Of a DNA stretch of 64,000 nt, positions 55,201 to 64,000 are shown in pieces (the stretch's first letter is position 1; each line of letters begins with the position of its first letter). The stretch is taken from assembly GCA_000149265.1 (NCBI GenBank), contig CH002032.1:951937-1015936 (forward strand), in the 5' to 3' direction. The notes under the pieces are model-generated. The model was not told the DNA's origin and made no database searches. It saw nothing but the letters and a program-made list of their open reading frames with translations. The stretch comes from Ciona savignyi (lineage: Eukaryota; Chordata; Ascidiacea; Phlebobranchia; Cionidae). The translations under genes and the position numbers were made by a program.

Positions 55201-58200
55201 GAATTTTCTACAAAAACACATGACCATTTCATTGATTCGAAACTTGGCTAAGTATACAAATATATTTTCCCTTTGGTGCATTTTCCGTGCACGCTGTAAT
55301 AATAACCACATTCGTCATTACATCCTGGGTTCATATGTCCAGAGCAAAAATACAGTCATTGAACAGCATACAGAAAGTAACAATGAATTTTTGTACTAGA
55401 TACTAAACAGGCACTGCCATTGTACTACAGTGTTAGTCAATGCAATGCAAAGATTACTCGGGGAAAGGGGGAATGAAAACCGATTCTAGCACAAACTGAC
55501 ACTAAAATAAAAAAAAGTATGGTACTTTGAAATAAGGTACTGATTCTAGCACAAACTGAGCAATAACTATAATAAAAAATATGTCACGAAATTTTAGCAG
55601 ACTAATCATTAATTTATTGTGATCAACGTAAAATCTTGTAGGTGTGCACTACTGAGCTGCGTTTCGTTCAATTGTCGGCTTGATGGAAATAGACATATAT
55701 TCTCCATCTCCTGTTTGAAAGATATTGTAAGGTGGTTGAATAATGCACTGTATGGCCGAAATGTGGTTGCACAATCGGGTGATTGCAATAAAAGTATTCG
55801 TAAAATAGGTTTACGTGTGAATTATAATAGGAAATAGAAAATTCCGGTTGAAATAAGCTCATTAGAGTAAATAGTAAATAGCAACAATAAGTTCATTGAA
55901 TTTAAAATTACTTACTTCCAAAAAAATTTTCAATGCTCAAAGGTCGACCACCAGACATATCAGAATGCATCCTTTAGATTAAGAATTATTAATAATTTAA
56001 GCGGTGCAAAGGCTACTGCGTATATAATGTTAATCCTAATGCCAAACTGAGTTAACACTATGTAGAAAGGGGCAATTTATAAGCAAACACCCATCCCGCT
56101 GCATTGCTTCTCTTTTTAACTTTCTGAAGAATTATATGACAAGATAGGATATTAGTGCTTGTCTGGGAAAACGCAAGTGGCGTCCATACGGACAATCCTC
56201 GTTTCTTTAATTTGGTAGAACTTATTACTCCACTGGGTTCCCACAGATAAAGTGCCTTGCCCAGGGTCACAACACTTTAGCTAGCAGTTTCAAAAAGGGC
56301 GACGCACTAATCCACCAAGCTATTCCGCCGATATATATTCTGTAGTAAAGGCCGTGCACATTTAAATGGTGGCCTTTAAGAACCTGATATATTGGTTGTC
56401 ATAAACAACACATTGTAATTGCTATAATATCGAATTAACTTTGGGCACTCGGTATTCTGTTATTTAATATTCTCGTATAAGGCACCGCTTTCTTTCTACT
56501 ATAGTTGGGTTAAACTTATACAAAATCCAATACTTACGTGACAGGATTTGGGGCAACATAACCCACAGATTCTGTAGTTTTGAGTGGAACTTTAGTTGTG
56601 GTGTTGACATAGGTCGGCTCCACTCCCTTATTTAACGTTTTTGTGTTTTCATACAATGCTGAATTGTCTGTAATACAACAATAGCCAACACCACATAACT
56701 ACTGAGCTGGTATAGCTGTGCCCATAACCTAATCAGATACCATCCGTTCTCGGAATAAACGTTTATGTAAATGAACTAAACGTTTAGCTGTTAGCCGTGA
56801 TCAGTTATATTGTTGAATACATTATAGTATTGCATTAACGAAGTACCGAACAAGGAAAGACAATTATTTAGGCGATTTGGCCTAAAAAAGCATTCCCCTA
56901 AAATTGTTTATTTAGTTAACATTGCTGATATGAAATGATAACATTTATCAGTAAGATTCTTTGGATAGGGCGAAAACTGTAGATCTAATTTGACTAATTC
57001 AGCACAACTAGATTGATATAAGGGTGGAAAATTAATACTCGTTGAAAACTAAAACTTCCGTTGTGTGCCTTTTTTATAACCATCCAGAACTTAACAATTT
57101 CTGCAGTCATCTAACCTCCTTGGAAGGTTGAAAATGTTGTTTGTCGGTTCCCGCTATCTTGGTTGGAACTTTGATCAGAAAATAAGCTGTAAAACAACAA
57201 CATTTTTATCGATTTTTAACAATATTTTTAATTAGGAATTGTTTTCTTTGGAGATAGGATAGCCATTTGTTGAAACTGTGTATATAAAGACAAACTAACC
57301 ATACCTTTTATTTTTAATTTCGGTTTCATTATATTTCGCTGTACTTTCGGTACGTGGAATTATTGTCTTGTCCAACATCTGAATTTTCCAAAAGTTTTCT
57401 TGCCCAACATCTGAATTTTCCCGTTTATTTTCTGCCTTTAGTTTTCGACACAAATTGAACAAAATAATTCCAGCGAGTATCAAAACTAAGACGACTCCAC
57501 CGATGATAATGTAGATGTAAAAGGGTAAACCAGAAGCGGGTGCAGCAACCGGTGTTTTTGTCGCTGCTGTTGAGTTTGTTGTTGATGTTGGCTTCATTCT
57601 GGTTGTGGTTTCTATTGGGTTCGTAGTAGCTGCTGGACACTCTTGTGTGTTGCAAAGTTCTTGGGTCACCAATTGTGTTGTTGTGTTCCCATTCGTACCG
57701 GGACAGTTGTATGATCTTTCCGAATTGCTATCTGACATTCAAAATAAATAAGAAATTTAGATGAAATTTATATACAGTATGTACCTAGGCATATATACCG
57801 AAATGTGTTTGTAACTATCTCAAACCAAAACGGTAAATTTCAATACTTTAGTCACTACAGGAGATTAATATTAGTAAAAACAAAAATGTTAGCAGAAAAC
57901 AATATAAACATAATTTATTATTAAATTTAAGTTTACTTACCATTCCACATCCCCAGGATAATTTACAATTTTGGTATAATTAAAATACGTGGTAAACGAA
58001 TGTGTTTAAATCAGGTTAAACAACCTGTTAATATAAAAGAGATAATTTTAAATTATGATATGGTTGCTTACTATTTCGGAAGCACCGATCTGTTCTAAAA
58101 CGAACTCCGCCACCACAGCTGGTGTTGCAGTTTGATGTATTAGTTACCACCCAATTTCCAGTGCAGTTATTATTGGTGTAACAGCGGTATCTACGCAAGT

Positions 58201-61200
58201 TTGTGCATGGCTTCGCATTGGTCGTTGAACAGATGTAGTTTTCGTCGTAGCTCGAGTCATAGCAATGTCCGGAGCATTCTTTTTGTATCTGCAATGTCGT
58301 GGTAATTCCAGAAAAGTTTAACACAAAATAATCAGCTAAATTTGTCTGTCTGCATGTACGCCACACCTAACTAACGCTTACGCTACTTGGTGATGCTCTT
58401 TTACGTTAACCAAAAGTTAATTCTAAACGATAGCGCAACAGATTCGTGTACATATTTTTATGTATCAAAAATGGTCTTGGTCACCAATCAAGAAGGCGGT
58501 AATTCTAATCATCGCGAATTAGAAACTTAGCGGAGTTCCAATTTAACAAGTTTATTGTGTCTTCAATTTGTGATCAATTTTAATGACTTTGGACAAAGAC
58601 AAAACCTCTGGTTTCTTACTATGGCCACTCTAAAGCATATTGGGTTAGTCACAATGGCAATTGTGATGGAATTTAAAAGAAGTATTAGGTAGCGCTATAT
58701 TTTTAAGCAAAACACAAGTACGGATCTGCTTGATAACAATTTGAATATTACAAGCTACGTTTACTTCTTACCCCTTAATTAGCGATACAACTTACCGTAC
58801 GATTAACCCATGGATCAGAACACGCACCACAGCCAATTATTTCTTCATAATATATTTCGCCAGGTTTGGCGCATTTAAGTCCTTTACCACTTGTACCACA
58901 TTTTAACTGTCGCGATGTGTGGGAAGCGCTTGAACCTACAGATGTCCATTGATACCATTCCGCACCAACCACGCATTTCGAAAATACTTCCAAACAAATA
59001 GAAATCGCCAAAAACCAAAGTTTCATTTTTGTTTTAATTATTGCATATTTTATTATACGTTCCTATTGTCCAAAACAAAATCTCGTTACCAAATGTTAAA
59101 CATAAAACACCTAATTTCTCACTATTAATAGTTTAACGAATACTTTAGTTGCTTTTGACTCCACACTTAATCAGAATATAGATATATTGGTGATTCACTT
59201 AAAGACACCTCACAACATGATGATGTTACTTATCATTCGATAAAAGGTCATTGGATTGCAACGTAGGCGGTTACCATTACTTTGCGTTTCCTTGTAAGAT
59301 AGGGAAACCATTTTGTTTCACATTTTATCTGTTTCATTCAGTGTAACGCAACTGACCTTTCTTGACGCCAATACTTTGGCAAGAAGGGGTTGGCCACCTG
59401 AATAAAAATTACAGGAATTTTGCCTACAAGTTAACAATTTACATTAGTTTGTCGAAAATGCCATTCTATTTTTACAACAACTACTATCTTAGCTTCTTAC
59501 ATTAAATAGTAAGAATTCAAATGCTTAACTGAAGTAACTCTAGTTATAGTACTTGTTGTCAATGGAATATCGGGAAATTTTTAATTACACAAAGATGAAC
59601 TTAGTTTGTTCGTTTGGATATATCATTCCATTTATTTACCGTCGCTTGTATGTTTGATGACGTAAAACCGTCAATCTAACAAGTGGTAACATTATGCGCT
59701 ATACGTGGATAACATTAAAATATAATATTCAAACTTTATCTCAATGAATAGGAAAACGCAAGAGAAGTTATCACATTGACAAAAATAAATTAAATCAAAG
59801 AAAATTTTATGTTGCGGCGTAAAAAATAACGGTAAATTATGGAATTCAAGTCAAAACCTTAATAAGGCAAGTCGAAAATGCGGCCGGACATTAAATTATT
59901 GATTTATGTAATTATGTGATCACGCAAATGGTTAAAGCTCATGATTGCAAAATAAATTAGTGAAATCGCAGAGTTATGGAAACAATATAAATTCAAAGTG
60001 GTCACGTGAAAATTTTGTAATTACAGGTATAATGACTTCTTCATAGCCTTTAGATAAGAATTATATAAAAGATTATTAAACCTCTTAAATGTCGACCACC
60101 TATTGCAACACAATGAGTCATCTTATTGGGCTCTTAAAATGTTACATTTCACGAACACCGCCCGTTACACAGGTCCTCTCAGTGGTGGCCCAACAAATTC
60201 AAACGATTCAAAGAGCTGTAGCTGATCAAGTCACCGTCTTCGTATTCGAAGGAACAGAGATATCCCTGGACCCGTCTTGTACCATATTTATTACAATGAA
60301 CCCGGGTTACGCAGGTAGGTAGCGTAAAAGTAAACTACCTTTTATCTAATAGATTATGATACGACTAGTAAATGCGCTTTATCGCACCAATTCCCGTGAA
60401 AAATGCGTTTTAAATGACATACTATATATGTATCGGCCATGCTAACCGCTTAACCACGCGAGGTTTGTATTTTTTTTATTTTCATCCCATCTAGGTCGAG
60501 CCGAGTTACCCGACAACCTGAAAGTACTTTTCCGCACGGTGGCGATGATGATCCCTGATTACGCATTGATTGCCGAGATTTCGCTTTACTCGATGGGATT
60601 TGTAGCTGCGAGGACTTTAGCAGCTAAGATAGTAGCCACTTACCGGTTATGCTCCGAGCAGTTATCGTCTCAACATCACTACGATTACGGGATGCGTGCG
60701 GTAAAGTCGGTGCTAACTACAGCAGGTACATCGAAAGATTTCAAAGATTGTTCGGTCATTTACGATTCTTTTAAAGTCAATATATGTAAGGCCTGTTAAC
60801 CTTCGGTAAGGTGATTATTACGTATTGGCCTTTCCCGTTATCTGATATGGCAAAACGTTAAACTATTAGATCGAAGGTTATGAATACGAAATCATGCTGT
60901 TGGCTCGTGAAGTGTGTCCACGGGCTTGCAACTTTGCTCACAGAGATAACAATCCAATGGATTGATGGATAGAGCAAAATTCATAACAATATCTGTAACA
61001 TATACAACACACTACAAGAGCTATGGTTCCAAGACTGCGTGCATAAGGTGATCTGACGATTACGTGTTATAACGCCGGGAATAAACATGAGTATCCTATC
61101 CTAACCAAAAAACAAGCGCGTAGAAGTTTTGTGACCTTTGCTGTGATGTAAAATACGTTGGTACTGTAGCCGTGGTAAACCATTAAGCCACTCGGTGTAA

Positions 61201-63383
61201 CTTGTTCAATTGGATCAAGGTAACCTGAAACTGAAGTACGTCGACCAGCGCGAGGACGAACTTATGTTGCGAGCCATTAACGACGTCAATTTGCCCAAAT
61301 TTCTCTCACACGATATACCGTTGTTTGACGGTATCATATCGGACCTTTTCCCCGGAGTAAGGCTTCCCAAGCCTGATCACGGGCTGCTGGAAAAAGCGAT
61401 TCGAACAAACATAACAACCATGAACTTGCAAGTAAGAGTTGTCTAGAAATGGTAGGAAATTGTATCTAATATGGCTAGATTTGCAATTTTTTAAACAAAA
61501 GCTTTAAAAAAGTTAAAAAAGATATGATGTAAAGATCTAAATAATACAAGCATTCATACACCACACGAAAACATAAATAGAGTTTGTATTTTAAAAGGAA
61601 TGTATAGTACTATTGGCTTTGTTTATTTAAAGTAAAAATAGAAGTAGGCTATGCCCAAATCGCAAGTTAGACCGGCATTATTTTCTTGCAGCCAAATCCT
61701 TGGTTCATTGAGAAGGTTTTTCAACTTCACGAAATGATGAAAGTGCGTCACGGATTCATGGTGGTCGGAAGAGCACTGAGCGGGAAAACCAGCGCTTACC
61801 GCGTCCTGATTGCTGCACTCGGAGAAGTCTCCGTGCTCGACGAAGTTGGCGAATATCCTGTAAGCAGAAAAATACTTAAATATTGAAGATAGTCGCTTGC
61901 TAGTCGGTTGTGACCCTGAGGAAGGCACTTAACGGACATTGCCCAAACCCAGCGGATTATTTGGTTCTACCAAATTGAAGGAACGTGTGAATCAAACGCA
62001 ACACTGCAATAGCCCCAGTAACCCGACCGTGGGCGCGAGATGATCTTATGATTTCCCGTGAGTTAACCCCGCTTGATTTTCTCATTCACGGTGATAAACA
62101 TGAATATCCCATCCTTCTATCCTATCCTAATATTTTATGCATCTTTCGTTGAAGGGAAATTCCCTATTTTGGTATTTTTGTTAATTTATACTTTAACTCG
62201 AGTTGACGGGTTGATTTGTAAACACTGTAGTTTATCCTAATTTTATTTTGCACTCTTTGCTGTATAGTACAAAGTTTTTATGTTTTCTTTTGTGTTATTT
62301 CAAAAAAATATTGTAAGAAATTTGGAAAAATTATAGTAGGCCTATGTGGTTCAGAATTGAAAAAAATATCGCAGATATATAATGCATTAAATATCGCAAC
62401 GTTGGAAAAATGAAAAGAAACTTTGTCGAAAATAATGAGATGATACACTTACTGTAATGTATCAGAAAAACCTTTTTTGTTGTTAAAACACCTATGAATT
62501 AATTTTTAGTTCCTATTGTTGATATGTTAACTAGGTCATTATTTTTGTTTCTATTGTTAAGTCAAGACAACTTATTGGTGTCAAGTATAAAAAAAGTATT
62601 TTGAGGGGTTTTATTAGTTTATTGCAAAATTTAATTACCTAGTATTTAAGTTGACAAAAAATTGAAAACTCAAGGTAAAAAATGTTATGTTTATTTGCAC
62701 ATAGGTTCATGTTAAAATTATCAACCCGAAGGCTGTAACGATGGCTCAACTCTATGGCAGCTTCGATCCTGTATCTCATGAGTGGTCCGATGGTAAGTGC
62801 TTTCCTAATTTTAATGGATTCGAATGGAGGTACTATTTGTATTGTGGCTGGGGCAAGGGGTTTAATTCGCATTGACTCTTCAGTTTTAATAATTCCCATT
62901 AATCCAGTGGGTTTAGACATTGTTTACAAGCCCAAAGACACAACCATTTTTGCAAGCAATGGATTTTAAACCTACAACCTTTAAGTTTGCTCTAGACCTA
63001 TAATGCTTTTACCAATTTACCTAATCCGGCATTTTTTAATTTGCTTTTGGCTCAAATATGTTTTATCATGTAAATTATGTATGTTAGTAAGGTTTCGATG
63101 ACAGGGGATAAACAGTAGTTTTCTATTCTATACTCTTAAGTTATATCTTAGCACAACCTGATGGTAAATGTGAATTGGTTAATTATGTAATAATGCTTCC
63201 TGTCATATTCGTCCATTCATGTGAATAAAATATAAATATCCTATACCTACAGGTATACTGGCAAATACATTTCGCGGCCACGCAAACAGCACCGATGACA
63301 ATAGAAAGTGGTTGGTGTTTGATGGACCAGTGGATGCTGTGTGGGTTGAAAACCTAAACACTGTCCTTGATGATAATAAAAAG
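22247..63383 (+). CDS. Axonemal inner-arm dynein heavy chain, DNAH3/7/12 group (3' end outside window)
   Basis: The motor subunit of a single-headed inner dynein arm in motile cilia and sperm flagella. 37 exons chain in phase to 1,991 codons: 22247-22345, 22728-22819, 23014-23090, 23231-23471, 23787-24081, 26268-26463, 26969-27122, 27388-27498, 27908-28046, 28721-28825, 29387-29517, 30053-30251, 30470-30591, 31092-31173, 31336-31428, 31498-31658, 31724-31931, 32591-32724, 33307-33507, 33749-33944, 35148-35342, 35954-36142, 36390-36518, 36782-36982, 37277-37402, 37475-37647, 38058-38286, 39088-39240, 39610-39751, 40322-40520, 41374-41602, 60173-60314, 60495-60725, 61220-61431, 61692-61859, 62705-62792, 63253-63383. 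Walker A of AAA1 (GPAGTGKT) is at residues 1607-1614. [32 protein letters not shown] and [14 protein letters not shown] resemble the DNAH3, DNAH7 and DNAH12 group rather than outer-arm chains. The exact orthologue is not resolved. The gene continues past 64000. Confidence 0.95.
24247..24795. mobile_element. MITE-like element in dynein intron 5
   Basis: Perfect 15-bp inverted ends: AAGCCTATTTACATG at 24247-24261 and its reverse complement at 24781-24795. AAT flanks both sides (24244-24246 and 24796-24798). Subterminal GAGTTAAC motifs recur in both halves. There is no transposase frame. A 3-bp target duplication would fit Harbinger-like elements, but those usually duplicate TWA, so the family is open. 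Confidence 0.7.
25950..26235 (+). repeat. Minisatellite, about 60-bp units, dynein intron 5
   Basis: About five degenerate units containing TTCGTGTTCAGTAAAATTAG followed by a TCTATA...GGTGCAATTTTCTT stretch. It ends just before exon 6 and includes part of its upstream intron. Confidence 0.75.
28245..28312 (-). repeat. tRNA-like SINE fragment
   Basis: Reads on the minus strand as CCGAATGGTTAACGCGACC followed by a CATATACC stretch, the A-box half of the SINE family described at 14097-16115. A shorter reversed piece lies at 29335-29375. Confidence 0.5.
30640..30744 (+). repeat. tRNA-like SINE copy in dynein intron 13
   Basis: Contains ATGGTTAACGCGACC, CATATACC and ATGGATTCGAAACTTAGC, that is both promoter-box halves of the family. 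Confidence 0.6.
32075..32362 (+). repeat. Dispersed repeat family 2 copy in dynein intron 17
   Basis: Starts GGATAGGAATTTCATG and TATCCCCGTAAA, and ends near GGCGACCAGTTTTAAATCTG, parallel to 8221-8528 but more diverged. Confidence 0.55.
34264..34330 (+). mobile_element. Possible hAT transposon end (remnant)
   Basis: CAGTGATCCTCAACCAGTGT followed by GCCACGGCACAC resembles the 5' terminal pattern of many animal hAT elements. No matching right end or transposase was found nearby in intron 20. Confidence 0.45.
35650..35850 (+). repeat. Minisatellite, about 49-bp units, dynein intron 21
   Basis: Four units beginning TTACGTAAT or similar (about 35658, 35707, 35756 and 35804), each followed by GCGA, AATCTGACAATTG and GTGTGATAAC-type segments. 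Confidence 0.75.
40172..40262 (-). repeat. tRNA-like SINE copy in dynein intron 29
   Basis: On the minus strand it reads GATTGGTTAACGCGACCGAT and ends near a CACCATGGGATG segment. It lies about 60 bases upstream of exon 30. Confidence 0.5.
42496..48224 (-). CDS. TSP1-like transmembrane receptor, tyrosine-motif tail (530 aa), gene Z
   Basis: Nine exons on the minus strand: 48224-47994, 47695-47479, 47148-46695, 46201-46131, 45753-45670, 44747-44621, 43975-43926, 43320-43106, 42639-42496; the sum is 531 codons including TAA. Signal peptide about residues 1-22, then a WNQW segment, a Cys-rich module, and a TSP1-like core with [18 protein letters not shown] and CNTQECP. A Thr/Pro-rich stem is followed by a transmembrane helix at about 225-248 ([10 protein letters not shown]...) and a basic stop-transfer (KRKKK). 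The roughly 280-residue tail has VYVNG and IYNNG (Grb2-type YxN), TYITM (YxxM), EYAVI, CYSTI, IYDQP and SRYDTL (ITIM-like), plus a basic KSRKSRKSR run. Exon 8 must end at GGG before GCAAGT to keep frame, so that intron is GC-AG. Ligand and function are unknown; cell-surface signalling is inferred. Confidence 0.82.
42930..43010 (+). repeat. tRNA-like SINE fragment
   Basis: CATATACCAACTATACAAAA, then AACGTTCCCAGCGAATATGG and GTTTCGAACCTTAGCCTGGT. It is in the last intron of gene Z. Confidence 0.5.
43765..43885 (+). repeat. tRNA-like SINE copy
   Basis: Degenerate A-box half, then TATATACCGAATTATATGC, AACGGCTTAGTTACGAGACC and CATGGGTTCGAAACTTAGCC. It sits downstream (in gene Z orientation) of exon 7. 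Confidence 0.6.
44286..44460. other. Assembly gap (175 N) with repeated edges
   Basis: TGCATTCTAAAT occurs directly before (44274-44285) and directly after (44461-44472) the gap, as if two contigs overlapped. It lies in an intron of gene Z between exons 6 and 7. Confidence 0.97.
46213..46515. repeat. Minisatellite in gene Z intron 3
   Basis: About eight degenerate units of 30-38 bases built from TTGTTAATAGTATGCC and TTATAATTGCCATTA. It starts within 15 bases upstream (in gene Z orientation) of exon 4. Confidence 0.8.
48240..48480 (-). promoter_or_regulatory. 5' flank of gene Z, conserved with gene X
   Basis: Upstream of the gene Z start, GTTGATTCACCAAATATAAT and ACACCTCACAACCCTGTGAT match the gene X flank at about 59170-59230 (GGTGATTCACTTAAAG and ACACCTCACAACATGATGAT). 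The conservation fits a shared promoter copied with the gene. No TATA box position was fixed. Confidence 0.45.
48769..48840 (+). repeat. tRNA-like sequence (second SINE type?)
   Basis: TAGCTCAATATG fits an A box and GTTCAAACCCC a B box, about 50 bases apart, as in a tRNA gene. The acceptor and D stems do not pair well, so a pseudo-tRNA or SINE head is more likely than a working tRNA. It lies between genes Y and Z. Confidence 0.35.
49121..49126 (-). terminator. AATAAA overlapping the stop codon of gene Y
   Basis: On the minus strand the last codon and stop read GAATAAAC, so the TAA is part of an AATAAA hexamer. If used, the 3' UTR would be only about 15-30 bases. Another signal downstream is possible. 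Confidence 0.4.
49123..54142 (-). CDS. TSP1-repeat transmembrane receptor, tyrosine-motif tail (709 aa), gene Y
   Basis: Eleven exons: 54142-53891, 53747-53534, 53371-53165, 52863-52729, 52638-52417, 52173-51936, 51686-51499, 50999-50894, 50657-50590, 50192-49843, 49272-49123; the sum is 710 codons with TAA. Signal peptide about 1-20. The ectodomain has about four TSP1-like modules: [31 protein letters not shown] and [11 protein letters not shown] Thr-rich stem leads to a transmembrane helix at about 346-368 ([16 protein letters not shown]...). The tail of about 340 residues has YLDP, VYSEI, GYLDF, PYTEM (YxxM), IYSVL, LLYSTI (ITIM-like), AYENN (YxN) and DDYAGI, and a Lys/Arg/Ser-rich stretch ([10 protein letters not shown]). 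The exon ending at 50590 needs a GC donor (GCAAGT) to stay in phase. The stop overlaps an AATAAA. It is more diverged from genes X and Z than those are from each other. Confidence 0.82.
49554..49574. repeat. (TA)n microsatellite
   Basis: About ten TA units in the 5' direction of gene Y exon 11, in the intron. A shorter run is at about 36558-36573. Confidence 0.9.
51356..51462 (+). repeat. tRNA-like SINE copy in gene Y intron 7
   Basis: Contains AACGCGACCTATACAG, AACGGCGTTAGCAACGACAC and ATGGGTTCGAAACAGAGACC, the diagnostic parts of the SINE family. Confidence 0.6.
54886..54960 (+). repeat. tRNA-like SINE fragment between genes X and Y
   Basis: GACCCTGTGGCCAAATGGTT followed by AACGCCGACG and CATATACT. 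A second copy is at about 55165-55255, ending ATTGATTCGAAACTTGGC. Confidence 0.55.
55613..55618 (-). terminator. Polyadenylation signal of gene X
   Basis: AATAAA on the minus strand, about 50 bases after the proposed TGA at 55670-55668. Confidence 0.5.
55668..59026 (-). CDS. TSP1-like transmembrane receptor (391 aa), gene X, paralogue of gene Z
   Basis: Exons: 59026-58796, 58288-58072, 57731-57305, 57186-57116, 56667-56538, 55972-55916 and a tentative terminal exon 55710-55668; the sum is 392 codons with TGA. Exons 1, 2 and 4 have exactly the lengths seen in gene Z (231, 217 and 71). Signal peptide about 1-22, then the same Cys-rich module and TSP1-like core ([16 protein letters not shown]), Thr-rich stem and transmembrane helix from about residue 220. 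Intron 2 is also alignable with gene Z, so the duplication is recent. The tail is unrelated to that of gene Z after exon 4: LYENT and TYVNT (YxN), GYVAP, then a short end [10 protein letters not shown]. The last exon rests only on a good acceptor, phase fit and a nearby AATAAA. Function is unknown; receptor signalling is inferred. Confidence 0.78.
56140..56330 (+). repeat. Dispersed repeat family 2 fragment in gene X intron
   Basis: GATAGGATATTAGTG at the start, then CCACTGGGTTCCCACAG, AAGTGCCTTGCCCAGGGTCA and a CGACGCACTAATCCACCAAG tail, the same order as the family at 8221-8528. Confidence 0.55.
59040..59300 (-). promoter_or_regulatory. 5' flank of gene X, conserved with gene Z
   Basis: See 48240-48480. 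The shared block GATTCAC...ACACCTCACAAC is about 140-200 bases upstream of the start codon in both genes. Confidence 0.45.
59330..60170. other. Intron remainder upstream of gene X, nothing recognised
   Basis: AT-rich intron sequence between the 5' flank of gene X and dynein exon 32. No frame, RNA gene or clear repeat was identified. Confidence 0.5.
61888..62128 (-). repeat. Dispersed repeat family 2, reversed copy in dynein intron 35
   Basis: Well-preserved reversed copy. It reads on the plus strand GCTAGTCGGTTGTGACCCTG, GGACATTGCCCAAACCCAGC, CCGTGAGTTAACCCC and ends in CTATCCTATCC. It is the best reference for the consensus of this family in the window. Confidence 0.7.
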
Positions 63384-63446
63384 GTGATTTCGAAAAGCGT
63401 GGTTGGCAAATATATTATCAAAATCTTTAAAAAAATTATAATACTT

Positions 63447-63516
63447 CACACAGGATCAGTTGCTTAATTTCACACAGGATCAGTTGCTACGTCACACAGG
63501 ATCAGTTGCTTAATGC
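63447..63516 (+). repeat. Short tandem triplicate in dynein intron 37
   Basis: Three copies of CACACAGGATCAGTTGCT at about 24-27 base spacing, just after exon 37. Confidence 0.9.
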
Positions 63517-64000
63517 TCTGTAAGCTGGCCTTTGTACATGGATGATAATCATGTGTTATATTCCCTATCCCTTGCAATTACTGTATTGTTTATTGGATAA
63601 AGGATATGATAATATTCCTGTCTTAAACCTTTTAATCATAAAACTTTAATACACACATAATTGTCAGATTTCCAACCATCAGGTTAACGGAGATAATGCA
63701 GTTTATACAATTTACTAGTTTTTGTTGTTTTATCCTAAACCATAAATTCACGATATCAGTTTGCTTCTTGATTCTAAACAGACCCAACAAATCACCGGCA
63801 GGTTTTGATCCAACAGCCTTTGAGATAAAGACTGACACTGTTCTATATCGCCAGATCAGACAAATATTTATCCTTTAATCATACAATTATCCATTTTAAC
63901 AGCCTACTTACATAAAAATGAGAATAGTAATCACTGCACAATTTAGTTAAGCACCATTTTTTGTGAAAATAAATTTAGATGGTGTCTTGTAACTACTTAC

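Larger units (their letters stand above)
41603..60172 (+). other. Dynein intron 31 (18.57 kb) hosting three antisense genes
   Basis: The donor GTGAGT follows NRIDLE (41602) and the acceptor precedes VLSVVAQQ (60173). The sequence between holds three complete minus-strand genes with their 5' flanks and no other dynein exon. All other dynein introns here are shorter than about 2.2 kb. Confidence 0.93.
41374..63383 (+). other. Dynein motor: AAA1 and start of AAA2 (exons 31-37)
   Basis: AAA1 is the main ATPase site of dyneins. It has Walker A GPAGTGKT (41420-41443, residues 1607-1614) and Walker B CFDEFN (residues 1657-1662). An 18.57-kb intron then interrupts AAA1 between NRIDLE and [11 protein letters not shown]1 continues with [21 protein letters not shown]2 has Walker A GRALSGKT (residues 1888-1895) and Walker [11 protein letters not shown] (residues 1969-1978). 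The window ends shortly after NTVLDDNKK, so AAA3-AAA6, the stalk and the C-terminus are outside. Confidence 0.95.

Overview
The window looks like the genome of an ascidian tunicate, most probably Ciona or a close relative. The reasons are AT-rich DNA, genes of many short exons with short GT-AG introns, a full-length axonemal dynein heavy chain, scattered tRNA-like SINEs, and two diverged copies of one locus that look like alleles of a very polymorphic species. The organism is an inference; no marker gene fixes it. All gene models were built by hand from splice sites and reading-frame continuity.

Layout. (1) About 109-9126, + strand: the 3' part of a long coiled-coil protein gene. One large exon (4018-6254) carries 21 tandem 16-residue repeats centred on TQTD, the anchor of the dynein light chain LC8 binding motif. 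(2) 10039-14680: a second copy of the 3' part of this gene, interrupted by a 100-N gap. It is either a partial tandem duplication or, more likely, the other haplotype placed in tandem by the assembler. (3) About 14.1-22.2 kb: intergenic, with a SINE cluster, a TA-flanked MITE nested in a SINE, and a candidate RFX X-box about 0.84 kb upstream of the next start codon. (4) 22247 to beyond the window end, + strand: an inner-arm axonemal dynein heavy chain of the DNAH3/7/12 type. 37 exons chain in phase to 1,991 codons, covering an N-terminal extension, tail, linker, AAA1 and AAA2. (5) Intron 31 of that gene (41603-60172) holds three complete genes on the opposite strand: 42496-48224 (530 aa), 49123-54142 (709 aa) and 55668-59026 (391 aa). 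Each has a signal peptide, cysteine-rich thrombospondin type 1-like (TSP1) modules, one transmembrane helix and a cytoplasmic tail with several candidate tyrosine phosphorylation motifs.

How the parts relate. The dynein gene is a motile-cilium gene. The coiled-coil protein may be a client or scaffold for LC8, which is a light chain of dyneins, but its cellular role is unknown. The three nested genes form a small family of receptor-like proteins. The two outer members share nearly the same ectodomain and the same first four exon boundaries, but have unrelated cytoplasmic tails. This nested receptor cluster and the LC8-motif array are the two most unusual parts of the window. The rest is introns and intergenic DNA with SINEs, MITEs, minisatellites and two assembly gaps.
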